Below are positions 15,928 to 22,913 of a DNA stretch of 26,177 bases, piece by piece. The notes below the pieces were generated by a model that was given only the letters and a program-made list of their open reading frames with translations, was not told the origin of the DNA and searched no databases. The stretch covers positions 1 through 26,177 of the forward strand of contig VRUF01000014.1 in the NCBI GenBank assembly GCA_019456245.1, read 5' to 3'. Every line of letters starts with the position of its first letter. Position 1 is the stretch's first letter. The translations under genes and the position numbers were made by a program. This stretch comes from Planctomycetota bacterium. Lineage in GTDB: Bacteria > Planctomycetota > Phycisphaerae > Sedimentisphaerales > Anaerohalosphaeraceae.

Positions 15928-16491
15928 CTAGCTGTTGAATTTTTCGATTTTTGGTATTTCTCTTACTGCAGGTTCGACATTGAAAAAATCTTTCGATTCA
16001 AACCCGAACATCCCGGCCACGATAGTGCTGGGAAAAGTTTCGCACTTATTCTTGTAGTCCCGCACATTTCCGTTATAGAAACGCCGTGCCGCCTGGATGC
16101 GGTCTTCGGTATTGACAAGTTCTTTCTGTAGTTGAAGAAAATTGCCGTCCGCTTTTAGTTGCGGATAGTTTTCCACTACTGCCAGCAGTTTTTGCAGTGC
16201 GCCTACCAGCATTTGCTCGCTTCCGCTTTGAGCGCCTGCGCTGCCGGTGTTGGCGATACATTGGTTTCGCAGTTCGGTGACCTGCTCGAATACTTCTCGT
16301 TCATGTGCCGCATAACCTTTGACGGTTGACACAAGGTTTGGGATAAGATTGTACCGCCGCTTCAATTCCGTATCGATATTGCCCCACGCATCGCTGATAT
16401 GATTTCTAAGCTGGATCAGCGAGTTGTATGTTGCCACGACAAATATGATCGGCAGCAAAACAATAATTCCAAGAATTATAAATATCGGCAT
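15928..16491 (-). CDS. LemA family protein
   Basis: A 187-aa protein with an uncleaved N-terminal membrane helix (about 3-22, IFIILGIIVLLPIIFVVATY) and the conserved LemA body: YNSLIQLRNHISDAWGNIDTELKRRYNLIPNLV (22-54) and a long helical bundle ending with RFYNGNVRDYKNKCETFPSTIVAGMFGFE. The family is widespread, membrane-anchored, and of unknown biochemical function; it often sits beside membrane-associated proteases or DUF proteins. It starts ten bases after the stop of the upstream gene, with GAGGAAAG overlapping that gene's end, so translation is probably coupled. Expression is likely driven by the promoter at 17204. Confidence 0.93.
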   Translation of the reverse strand: MPIFIILGIIVLLPIIFVVATYNSLIQLRNHISDAWGNIDTELKRRYNLIPNLVSTVKGYAAHEREVFEQVTELRNQCIANTGSAGAQSGSEQMLVGALQKLLAVVENYPQLKADGNFLQLQKELVNTEDRIQAARRFYNGNVRDYKNKCETFPSTIVAGMFGFESKDFFNVEPAVREIPKIEKFNS

Positions 16492-16501
16492 TGCTCTTTC
16501 C

Positions 16502-17152
16502 TCAATTTTTAAAAAGGTATTCCGGCATCAGCGACCGCACCCGGGTCAATCTCTTAATATTATATTCAATTTCTTCGGCCTTGAGTTTACGTCTGCACGT
16601 AAGAGCCATCGTATTGCGTTCTATTTCGATATTCATATCTTTATTGTCCAGCAGATATTCGATCATTTTGCCGTTGCAGACATCGTACGCGAATTTTTTA
16701 TCCTTCGACCGCACACAGAACTGACGCGAAAACTCATGCGACTCAAAATCGATATCGTCAAAACCAAGGGCCTGACCGATCTTCGAGAATATATGTTCCT
16801 TTGTGATCGTAAGCTCAGGGCACGATATTTCAATTGTCATGATAAAGAAAGAAAAATAGTGATGGTGCGTATCCTTACCCGAGCCGGTCTGGTAGTGGTA
16901 GTCAAAAACCTGCATCGGGTGCCCCTGGTATTTGCCGCTCAGTATGTTGTACGCATACCGGTTAGATCCCTGCCGCAGCGTATTGAGATACTTATAATTA
17001 TTATCCATCCGCCGGTCCTTGCCCGGATCAAACGAAAGCCCCAGCCGCCCGGCAAGTGCCGAAAGTTCTTCACGCCGTTTTTTAGCAGAGATGATCGAAA
17101 AAACGATACCAGCAATGATAAGAGGGATCACCAAAATGAAAATATAAGGCAT
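16502..17152 (-). CDS. Membrane-anchored protein of unknown function, lemA partner
   Basis: A 216-aa protein with one N-terminal membrane helix (about 2-21, PYIFILVIPLIIAGIVFSII) followed by KKRREELSALAGRLGLSF and a cytoplasmic mixed alpha/beta domain containing the exposed histidine cluster TGSGKDTHHHYFSF. This layout (one helix, then a domain with 'F...HY.GSGKD..HH..' and a late 'FSRQF.VRS.DKKFAYDVCNGKMIEYLL') is typical of conserved hypothetical proteins next to LemA; I do not know a biochemical role. AGGAG lies eight bases before the ATG. It precedes lemA by ten bases and has its own promoter, so the two form a bicistronic unit and probably a membrane complex. Confidence 0.8.
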   Translation of the reverse strand: MPYIFILVIPLIIAGIVFSIISAKKRREELSALAGRLGLSFDPGKDRRMDNNYKYLNTLRQGSNRYAYNILSGKYQGHPMQVFDYHYQTGSGKDTHHHYFSFFIMTIEISCPELTITKEHIFSKIGQALGFDDIDFESHEFSRQFCVRSKDKKFAYDVCNGKMIEYLLDNKDMNIEIERNTMALTCRRKLKAEEIEYNIKRLTRVRSLMPEYLFKN

Positions 17153-17203
17153 ATAAATATCTCCTGACCAAAAAGTTTAAAGCACTCTACAAAAGATTAT
17201 GGG

Positions 17204-17232
17204 ATTATACCCTTAAATATAGACACTTTCCA
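17204..17232 (-). promoter_or_regulatory. Promoter of the lemA operon
   Basis: On the minus strand TGGAAA and TATAAT are 17 bp apart. The -10 is perfect consensus. The -35 has the same TGGA start as the ribH promoter. The leader is about 45 nt and contains the SD of the 216-aa protein. Confidence 0.6.
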
Positions 17233-17280
17233 GCAACAAAAATTCATCTGTGTAGTGTTCTAAGCCGGTTTTTCTCTCCA

Positions 17281-17417
17281 AAATACGAAACAAGCACTAA
17301 TCACCAAAATTCAAATGTTCAAAACACCTCTGGCAATGCCCAAATGAGGTTTTAAATTTCACTCATTAGTATTTTGAATTTGTTTAGAGTTTAGATATTA
17401 GAATTTTCCGGACCAAA
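17281..17417. repeat. Composite inverted-repeat element
   Basis: Arms with AAATTCAAAT (17306 area) and ATTTTGAATTTG (17371-17382) flank a central hairpin, ACCTC (17326-17330) with GAGGT (17346-17350) and an inner GGC/GCC. CACTAAT and its inverse ATTAGT occur on opposite sides (17296, 17365). Non-coding, MITE-like in layout but with no target-site duplication that I can define. Confidence 0.5.
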
Positions 17418-17454
17418 ATGAATTATTAGAGGTTCACTTAACACTAAAGAAGTT

Positions 17455-17484
17455 TCTCTCTGTGCTTCTCTGTGTCCTCCGTGG
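17455..17484. repeat. CTCTGTG decamer repeat
   Basis: Three 10-bp steps: TCTCTCTGTG, CTTCTCTGTG and TCCTCCGTGG. Short simple repeat in non-coding DNA. Confidence 0.65.
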
Positions 17485-17501
17485 CAAAAATATCAGCGCA
17501 C

Positions 17502-17538
17502 AAAAAAAGCTGCCCCGTGGATGATCTTGAGCAGCTTT
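17502..17538 (-). terminator. Terminator of the E2-like gene
   Basis: On the minus strand AAAGCTGC pairs with GCAGCTTT across a 17-nt loop and continues into a run of T. It lies about 105 bp past the stop of the E2-like gene. Confidence 0.7.
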
Positions 17539-17644
17539 CAATTAAAAAAACCAATTTTAAAAAACTGGTAAACTTCTAAAAAACAATTCTACAGGTGTTT
17601 TTATATACTTGTCAACAAAGAAAATTATTTTTTTATAAATTTTT

Positions 17645-18340
17645 TTACAGTTTTTCAACAAGCCTTTCCGGATTTTCAAGTTGTTCGACAACATCTGCCA
17701 GAAATCTTGCCGCGTAAAACTCGTTTACTATCCGCATATCGGCGGCCAGTGACACCGACATTGTCCTGCATGTTTGGATTTCGTCGCCTTCGATCACTAA
17801 TTCGTCTTCAAATCTGCCGATAGAGATGATCCCAGCCGAAGCAGGCGGTGTTATCGCCAGAAAAGAATCGATTCCATACATACCAAGCCCGCTTAGAACG
17901 ACGTTGGCTCCGTCGAAATCATCCGGCATAAGTTTCCTTGCCCGTGCCTTCTTAACAAGACCGTCGCTTTCTGCTGCGACTTGGCCAAGCGTCTTGTCGC
18001 CCGGGTCTCGTACCACCGGAACAACAAGCCCATGCGGAGCTGCAACGGCAAGCCCTACGCCGATACTGGGGTTTATTTCGAGATTACTGCCGCTGGCATC
18101 CGGATACCCTGCAAACAGATTGAAACGTTTGATCGAACGTCCGATCGCCATAATAAAAAAATCGTTCGTGGTAACCCGGGTCTTTGTTTCTTTGCAGTAG
18201 GCTTTTCGCACACGGTTAAGCGTCTTGATTTTCACATCGCGGCTCAAATAGCAGCACGGCTTTTTCAGCTTCGATTCGTACATCAAAGAACCGATAAGCT
18301 TTTGAATTCGTGTAAGAACTATTTTTTTAACAGCGTTCAT
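17645..18340 (-). CDS. Stand-alone E2 acyltransferase core with degenerate active site
   Basis: A 231-aa protein matching only the catalytic (CAT-fold) domain of 2-oxo-acid dehydrogenase E2 subunits; the lipoyl and E1/E3-binding domains are absent. Recognisable blocks are VTTNDFFIMAIGRSIKRF (56-73), INPSIGVGLAVAAPHGLVVPVVRD (89-112), LVKKARARKLMPDDF (128-142), VVLSGLGMYGIDSFLAITPP (147-166) and AARFLADVVEQLENP (210-224). The active-site motif DHRxxDG reads D201-M-R-I-V-N-E207: catalytic His is Met, Asp is Asn and Gly is Glu. As the frame is intact and the fold well kept, this looks like a maintained non-catalytic homologue (scaffold, or binder of an acyl-CoA) and not simple decay. It is isolated between a terminator on each side, with no E1 or E3 genes near. 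No clear SD precedes the ATG. Confidence 0.85.
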   Translation of the reverse strand: MNAVKKIVLTRIQKLIGSLMYESKLKKPCCYLSRDVKIKTLNRVRKAYCKETKTRVTTNDFFIMAIGRSIKRFNLFAGYPDASGSNLEINPSIGVGLAVAAPHGLVVPVVRDPGDKTLGQVAAESDGLVKKARARKLMPDDFDGANVVLSGLGMYGIDSFLAITPPASAGIISIGRFEDELVIEGDEIQTCRTMSVSLAADMRIVNEFYAARFLADVVEQLENPERLVEKL

Positions 18341-18416
18341 ACCCGCATTTTACCATCAAATCAGTGATATGCAATCCCTATAAAAAGGTTTTTTCTGCGG
18401 CAAAAAATTGAGGCAT

Positions 18417-18444
18417 AAAAAAAGCCCGGCGAACTGACCGGGCC
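18417..18444 (-). terminator. Terminator of metK
   Basis: Minus-strand GCCCGG-TCAGTTCG-CCGGGC stem followed by seven T residues. It lies about 40 bp after the metK stop. Confidence 0.85.
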
Positions 18445-18481
18445 TTTTAAATGTTTGTCAATTTCGAGTTATTTTCGAAAT

Positions 18482-19723
18482 CTATTTCTTCTTTGCGGTT
18501 TTCTTGCGAATGGGTTTCAGGCCCGCTGCTTTTCGCAGCTTATTTGCCATATCGGTCTTTTCCCATGTAAAGCTGGCGACGTTACGCCCGAAGTGCCCGT
18601 TCCTTGCCGTCTCGGCATAGATAGGACGCCTGAGTTTAAGATGCTTAATGATGCCCTTCGGTGTCAGCGGGAACAACTTCTTGACGAGGTCTTCGATGAT
18701 CTTTTCGTCGATCTTTGCGGTCCCTTCCGCATCGACAAGAACGCTGATAGGTTCAGGAACACCGATAGCGTATGAAAGCTGAATCTCACAGGAATCGGCA
18801 AGATCAGCAGCGACAATATTCTTTGCGATATACCGCGCCATATAGCTGGCACTTCTGTCAACCTTCGACGGGTCCTTTCCGCTGAACGCTCCGCCGCCAT
18901 GGCTTCCGCGTCCGCCGTAAGTATCGACGATGATCTTGCGCCCGGTCACACCGCAGTCACCCTTGGGACCGCCAACAACAAATCTTCCGGTAGGATTCAC
19001 GTGGATGATCATTTTCTTATCGACAAGCCGTTTCGGAAGCGAAGGCATGATTACCTTTTCGATGATCTGTTTACGAAGCTGACGATATTTCACATCATCG
19101 GTGTGCTGCGTTGAGATAACAACCGTATGGATCCGCCTGGGTTTGCCTTTGGCATCGTATTCGACAGTAACCTGGCTTTTACCATCCGGACGAAGCCATT
19201 TAAGCGTCCCTCTCTCACGTACCCGAGTAAGCCTGTCAGTAAGCTGATGCGCAAGATAGATAGGCAGCGGAAGAAGCGCCTTAGTATCCTTACAGGCAAA
19301 TCCAAACATCAAGCCCTGATCTCCGGCTCCTTGTTGGCTGTGCAGGCCTGCCCCTTCCGTTACTCCCTGTGAAATGTCAGGGCTTTGTCTGTCAAGTGCC
19401 ACGATTACGGCGCAGTTCTCGCTGTCAAAACCGATATGAGGATCGGTATAACCTATTGCTTTGATCCTTTCGCGCACAACGGCAGGAATATCGACAACCG
19501 CATTCGTTGTGATCTCGCCTGCAACGATCGCCATTCCAGTTGTAACCATAGTCTCGCATGCGACGCGGCTGTTCGGGTCCTGTGCGAGCATTGCATCGAG
19601 AATGCTGTCAGATATCTGATCTGCAACCTTATCGGGGTGACCGCCGGTAACCGATTCGCTTGTAAAAAGATGAGACCGGCTCATGCGGGAATTGCCAATC
19701 TTATGAGATTTTTTCTTTGCCAT
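18482..19723 (-). CDS. metK: S-adenosylmethionine synthetase
   Basis: A 413-aa methionine adenosyltransferase making AdoMet from ATP and methionine in the cytoplasm. Signature segments are HLFTSESVTGGHPDKVADQ (18-36, with H29 and D31), the hexapeptide GAGDQG (about 131-136) and the glycine-rich DTYGGRGSHGGGAFSGKDPSKVDRS (about 268-292). A short N-terminal extension of about 14 residues and a basic C-terminal tail (IRKKTAKKK) exceed the ~385-aa norm. The usual SVTEGHPDK has Gly for Glu here. AAGGAA lies about eight bases upstream of the ATG. The gene has a strong sigma70 promoter and its own terminator, so it appears monocistronic. No SAM riboswitch is visible in the short leader. Confidence 0.96.
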   Translation of the reverse strand: MAKKKSHKIGNSRMSRSHLFTSESVTGGHPDKVADQISDSILDAMLAQDPNSRVACETMVTTGMAIVAGEITTNAVVDIPAVVRERIKAIGYTDPHIGFDSENCAVIVALDRQSPDISQGVTEGAGLHSQQGAGDQGLMFGFACKDTKALLPLPIYLAHQLTDRLTRVRERGTLKWLRPDGKSQVTVEYDAKGKPRRIHTVVISTQHTDDVKYRQLRKQIIEKVIMPSLPKRLVDKKMIIHVNPTGRFVVGGPKGDCGVTGRKIIVDTYGGRGSHGGGAFSGKDPSKVDRSASYMARYIAKNIVAADLADSCEIQLSYAIGVPEPISVLVDAEGTAKIDEKIIEDLVKKLFPLTPKGIIKHLKLRRPIYAETARNGHFGRNVASFTWEKTDMANKLRKAAGLKPIRKKTAKKK

Positions 19724-19764
19724 CGAATTTTTCCTTGTTATTTTATTATAAAGTTAAATACTTA

Positions 19765-19793
19765 AGTATAGCTCCTGAAGCAGTTTAAGTCAA
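19765..19793 (-). promoter_or_regulatory. Promoter of metK
   Basis: On the minus strand TTGACT, 17 bp, TATACT. Both boxes match the sigma70 consensus at five of six positions. It lies 42 bp upstream of the metK start and leaves a leader of about 35 nt, too short for a riboswitch. Confidence 0.75.
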
Positions 19794-19829
19794 CGATTAA
19801 ACGCTCCCACCAAAAAAGTTTTTGCAGGA

Positions 19830-21011
19830 TCATCTTTTTTTCTTTTCATTAAGGGACCAATCGAAAATCCGATATTTTACTTTGTATTCTTTGTTCTGAA
19901 GATACTTCATGTCAGCAACAGAAATATAGCTGTCCAGGAAGTTTAGAGATGCCCGAACATCTTCCTTCTTAATTTTCCTATATCGCTTTATTTTGGCGTA
20001 TTTTGAGTTTAGAATAACTTTTTTGTGAAGATCGAATACGAATACGTTTGAAAGGCGAACTATATTCTTTTGTCTGTCGATCATAAAACTGGTTGGCTTT
20101 TGAAAAAATTTCCCGATCTGATCTTCCAGTTGAGCATTGAGTTTTTTACCGGTGTATACTTCGTTTCTAAGCATCGGGCTCGATACGCTTGCGTATGAAA
20201 AAGCAAAGCACAGCTTCGGATCTTTGAACTTTTTCAACAAATCCTGCTCTATCTCGCGAATCCAATACTCAAAGCCAGCGACCTGAAATATTATTTTTTC
20301 CCTTCCGCCGGATATTTGTTTGATGCTGTTTGGCGGGTAATTAATTATCCACCACTGGTTCTTTATCGGATAGTTATCGACGATGAGCTTTAGTGTCAGG
20401 ATGTTATGAGCGTTTATCCAGAAAGCCTTTTCTTCATCTTCGCTTTTGAACGAGACAAGCGTATTTGCGTTAAGATTAGCAAGTTGTCGTGTTGCCGAGA
20501 TCAGGTCCCGTTTCTTACGCTTAAGTGTGCGATAGTCAACGTTGCCGTCCTTGTCGACATATTTCTTCAATATCTGGTCATATGCCTCATAGAAAATATC
20601 CACAGGGTGCGGTGGCTGTTTTTGCGGTTTATCGGCGATTACCGCCGTTTCCTCTTCAATTTTCACCTCCGTGCTTTCAACTTCTTCTTCTTGCTCTGCA
20701 CTATCTTTAAGGGGTTCTGTTACCTCTTCCAAAGACACTTCGATCTCGACCGGACCGGCGGGTATTTCCTCTGGTTCCGTATCCGATGTACTTACAGTTT
20801 CCTCCGCGTTGGCTGTTACGGATAATTCCGCAGCAACGGCGGCAGATTCAACCTCATCCTCTGCCGGCAGATCCGCTTGCACATCATCGGCTTGCGAAGG
20901 TTGACCTTCAGCCAAAACTTCGTTCGTACCGACGGCCTGGGGCTCTGGTTGACAAGAGCAAAAACAAACAAGAATTGCACACGACAAAATTGCCGCCAAA
21001 AGTTTATTCAT
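19830..21011 (-). CDS. DUF547 family lipoprotein
   Basis: A 393-aa protein. The start is taken as ATG 21011, giving MNKLLAAILSCAILVCFCSC20, a signal peptide with lipobox-type Cys20. An upstream TTG at 21086 lies in the proposed -35 box. Residues ~22-130 are an acidic, Ala/Glu/Val-rich disordered linker. The C-terminal ~240 residues are DUF547: VDIFYEAYDQILKKYVDKDG, then KAFWINAHNILTLKLIVDNYP, KLCFAFSYASVSSPMLRNEVYTG and RLSNVFVFDLHKKVIL. DUF547 proteins are envelope proteins of unknown activity, with a conserved Asn-Ala-His-Asn region resembling a cysteine-protease-like site that has not been proven catalytic. No SD is seen; expression likely comes from the promoter at 21059. It is the last gene of the minus block and lies about 100 bp upstream of metK, probably as a separate unit. 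Confidence 0.88.
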   Translation of the reverse strand: MNKLLAAILSCAILVCFCSCQPEPQAVGTNEVLAEGQPSQADDVQADLPAEDEVESAAVAAELSVTANAEETVSTSDTEPEEIPAGPVEIEVSLEEVTEPLKDSAEQEEEVESTEVKIEEETAVIADKPQKQPPHPVDIFYEAYDQILKKYVDKDGNVDYRTLKRKKRDLISATRQLANLNANTLVSFKSEDEEKAFWINAHNILTLKLIVDNYPIKNQWWIINYPPNSIKQISGGREKIIFQVAGFEYWIREIEQDLLKKFKDPKLCFAFSYASVSSPMLRNEVYTGKKLNAQLEDQIGKFFQKPTSFMIDRQKNIVRLSNVFVFDLHKKVILNSKYAKIKRYRKIKKEDVRASLNFLDSYISVADMKYLQNKEYKVKYRIFDWSLNEKKKR

Positions 21012-21058
21012 AATAAATTTATCGTATAAACACAGTATGCTATGGTTTCTGATTATCA

Positions 21059-21086
21059 ATGATAGTGATATTGCGTACTTTTTCAA
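21059..21086 (-). promoter_or_regulatory. Promoter of the DUF547 gene
   Basis: Minus-strand TTGAAA, 16 bp, TATCAT. Each box has one mismatch to the sigma70 consensus. This supports the downstream ATG 21011 as the real start. Confidence 0.55.
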
Positions 21087-21318
21087 ACTGAAAATGACGA
21101 TTCATGGCATTTTTGACGTTACATAATGCAATTATAGTAGAATCATTACCCTCTTACCGCTGTTTTGACATCAAAATCACGACTATTATATTTCCCGGTT
21201 TTGGGTGATTTTGTTCGTTTTTTTGCAGATTTTCCCAAAAATGCCCGAAATCTCAATTAATGTCTAGTGTTAAATAAGGTTTCGGCCATTTACCGAGGCA
21301 ATTTTATTAATAAAAGGC

Positions 21319-21353
21319 TACTACGCAAATCTTTTGATTGTAGTACTTTGCGT
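21319..21353. repeat. Interleaved inverted repeats, element A
   Basis: TACTAC (21319-21324) pairs with GTAGTA (21340-21345), and ACGCAAA (21323-21329) with TTTGCGT (21347-21353). The order is A-B-loop-A'-B', so the two stems compete or form a pseudoknot. Same geometry as 22821-22855. Confidence 0.5.
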
Positions 21354-21490
21354 TATTGTTTATCTGCTATTGGTCAGTTTGAGTAACCTGCTTGACATTG
21401 ACCTCTCGTTCGGGTAAGCTGGATAACCTGTGTGTATCAGGTATGCGGGCCTTTTCCTTCGCCAAGGCTACGGCGGACAGGTCGGGCCTT

Positions 21491-21514
21491 ACCCTCGATC
21501 CATGGATTGGGGGT
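21491..21514 (+). promoter_or_regulatory. Hairpin over a GGGGG Shine-Dalgarno
   Basis: ACCCTCGATC-CATG-GATTGGGGGT forms a 10-bp stem (two G-U pairs) with a CATG loop. The 3' arm holds GGGGG (21509-21513), four bases from an ATG at 21518. If the RNA folds, initiation at 21518 would be blocked. Confidence 0.55.
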
Positions 21515-21571
21515 TAAATGAAACGGAATCCGCCTTTGGCGGATGCGACTATTAAAGGGGCAGAGATTATT

Positions 21572-22729
21572 ATGGTTAAAACAGGCAAATTAGTCGTATT
21601 TGCAGCTCTGGTTTTTGTTATGCTGCCTTATGCAGATGTCTTAGGTCTCGATACGGCAAATATAGCGCAACTACAGAAAGATGTCAGTGCTGCTCCAGGT
21701 CCGGTTTCCGCAAGCGGTCAGGCGATAATGGCCAATTTTATTACAGAGGGTTTGCAGGAAATTCTGTTGGTTGAGGACAACGCTGAAATGGCTAAAATAC
21801 GCAGTCAGTTGGCACGTTTCGCCGGTACCTCTGCCCAACCAAGCCAGTATTCACTTGCCTATATAAGGGCAATGAGAACCGGGATACCAAAAACACTTAA
21901 TAAGATTGCACGCATGGAAACCTCGGACATAAAGACTGCCATCGAAGTGAACCTGATGATACTTCTTGCTCAGTTGAAAAGCTCGGAGTTAGCTCCGCAT
22001 GCTTTACCGTTTATGTCCCGCAGCAACGCGGCTGTTAAATACTGGGCCGTAAAAGCTGTCGCCAATAAATCTGTTGCAACTCAGTTGAACTCCGACGTTA
22101 CCGATGACGAGGAATTAAAAGCAAAAATAATTTCATCGCTCATGCCGATCATTACAAACGACACCCCAGCCGTCATCCTCGATACCATAGTCGATTTTGC
22201 CGCTAACTTAAAAGGGTTACAGGGCAAGGATCTGCTTGGGAAAATATGTATTTTGCGAACAAAGGCCTATGCTGATTGGACCGTCAACTATGAACTCATG
22301 GATGCCGGACTGCTAAATGCCGTTGCAGACCAGATCGTCGCGTTAAAAGGCGACCAAAAGGAACGGACAAATTTTTCACGGGTGTTTGCACAGCTTTATT
22401 CGTATGTGATACAAAGGGTCATCCTTGGAGGCGAAATGCTGGATGATAATACCAAAAAAAACCTCATCAGGGTAATGCTGGATGTCGAGGAGAAGGGCAT
22501 TTTTAAAATAATGGGCAGCCGTCAGAACGATATCAAGCAGGCTGTCTCCTTAATGAGACGCGACCCGGAAATACTTCAAATAAAACACGACGCGGTCTTA
22601 GGCGACTCCGAAAGACCGGGAATGCTTCAAAATGAACTCAAGTTTAATTACGGGATCTCCTCGACAGGGAGACCTCTTACTTATCCAAAAAAGCTAAAAG
22701 CCCTGATTATTCCGGATGACCAGCCATGA
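21572..22729 (+). CDS. Exported helical-repeat protein of unknown function
   Basis: A 385-aa protein. ATG 21572 gives a clean signal peptide (MVKTGKLVVFAALVFVMLPYADVLG). The alternative ATG 21518 would add 18 residues encoded partly by a dispersed palindrome (21528-21544), although a GGGGG precedes it. The mature part is alpha-helical, with HEAT-like stretches such as APHALPFMSRSNAAVKYWAVKAVANKS and KAKIISSLMPIITNDTPAVILDTIVDFAAN, plus an Ala/Pro/Ser-rich linker at the N-terminus and a GYGISSTGRP-like polar end. I do not recognise a family. No catalytic motif stands out, so a periplasmic scaffold or binding role is likely. It lies 184 bp upstream of two solute-binding proteins on the same strand and may belong to the same functional cluster. 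Confidence 0.75.
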   Translation: MVKTGKLVVFAALVFVMLPYADVLGLDTANIAQLQKDVSAAPGPVSASGQAIMANFITEGLQEILLVEDNAEMAKIRSQLARFAGTSAQPSQYSLAYIRAMRTGIPKTLNKIARMETSDIKTAIEVNLMILLAQLKSSELAPHALPFMSRSNAAVKYWAVKAVANKSVATQLNSDVTDDEELKAKIISSLMPIITNDTPAVILDTIVDFAANLKGLQGKDLLGKICILRTKAYADWTVNYELMDAGLLNAVADQIVALKGDQKERTNFSRVFAQLYSYVIQRVILGGEMLDDNTKKNLIRVMLDVEEKGIFKIMGSRQNDIKQAVSLMRRDPEILQIKHDAVLGDSERPGMLQNELKFNYGISSTGRPLTYPKKLKALIIPDDQP

Positions 22730-22820
22730 CCGCAAAATAAATAAAACCGCCACAGTCTTGTGACACGGATGTTCTGGCGAAAATAAAAATATACTGATCA
22801 TGATTGAAAATTCCCGTTTT

Positions 22821-22855
22821 GTTCGCGGTAACTGGCTTGTTAGCGAATAGTTACC
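22821..22855. repeat. Interleaved inverted repeats, element B
   Basis: GTTCGC (22821-22826) pairs with GCGAAT (22843-22848, outer G-U), and GGTAACT (22827-22833) with AGTTACC (22849-22855). The stems are interleaved as A-B-loop-A'-B', and can be alternative hairpins or a pseudoknot. Confidence 0.55.
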
Positions 22856-22874
22856 ATTTTACTCGCGTCCACTT

Positions 22875-22890
22875 ACTACCCTTAAGGGTA
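22875..22890. promoter_or_regulatory. Palindromic operator-like site, copy 2
   Basis: ACTACCCTTAAGGGTA, of which TACCCTTAAGGGTA (22877-22890) is a perfect 14-bp palindrome. It ends 23 bp before the GTG start of the solute-binding gene. It shares ACTACC-TTAAGGGTA with the site at 8242. Confidence 0.5.
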
Positions 22891-22913
22891 TATCAGACAC
22901 GGAGGTTTGATAA

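Larger units (their letters stand above)
17153..17644. other. Non-coding region rich in repeats
   Basis: No gene is seen. From left to right: the promoter of the lemA unit (17204-17232), a composite inverted-repeat element (17281-17417), three 10-bp CTCTGTG-type repeats (17455-17484), and the terminator of the E2-like gene (17502-17538). Confidence 0.7.
21087..21571. other. Structured leader region of the 21572 gene
   Basis: No protein gene is seen. Contents: interleaved inverted repeats (21319-21353); a region dense in short stems, including ACCTG/CAGGT around 21430-21446, long-range GACCT/AGGTC and direct repeats of CGGGCCTT (near 21448 and 21484); a strong hairpin (21491-21514); and ATCCGCC-TTT-GGCGGAT (21528-21544). 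None matches a riboswitch class that I know. A candidate for an unknown structured RNA or a stack of dispersed palindromic repeats. Confidence 0.5.
22730..22913. other. Leader region of the first solute-binding gene
   Basis: Holds CGCCA/TGGCG and CACA/TGTG stems just after the upstream stop (about 22748-22780), the interleaved inverted repeats at 22821-22855, the palindrome at 22875-22890, and GGAGG eight bases before the GTG start. A TATACT box occurs at 22790-22795 but has no matching -35. Confidence 0.5.

Noticed and set aside
16424..17167. Plus-strand open frame opposite lemA and its partner
   Set aside because: Antisense to a conserved gene pair with SD and promoter; no SD or family features of its own.
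19724..19764. SAM riboswitch upstream of metK
   Set aside because: The leader from the proposed promoter is about 35 nt, too short for any known SAM riboswitch.
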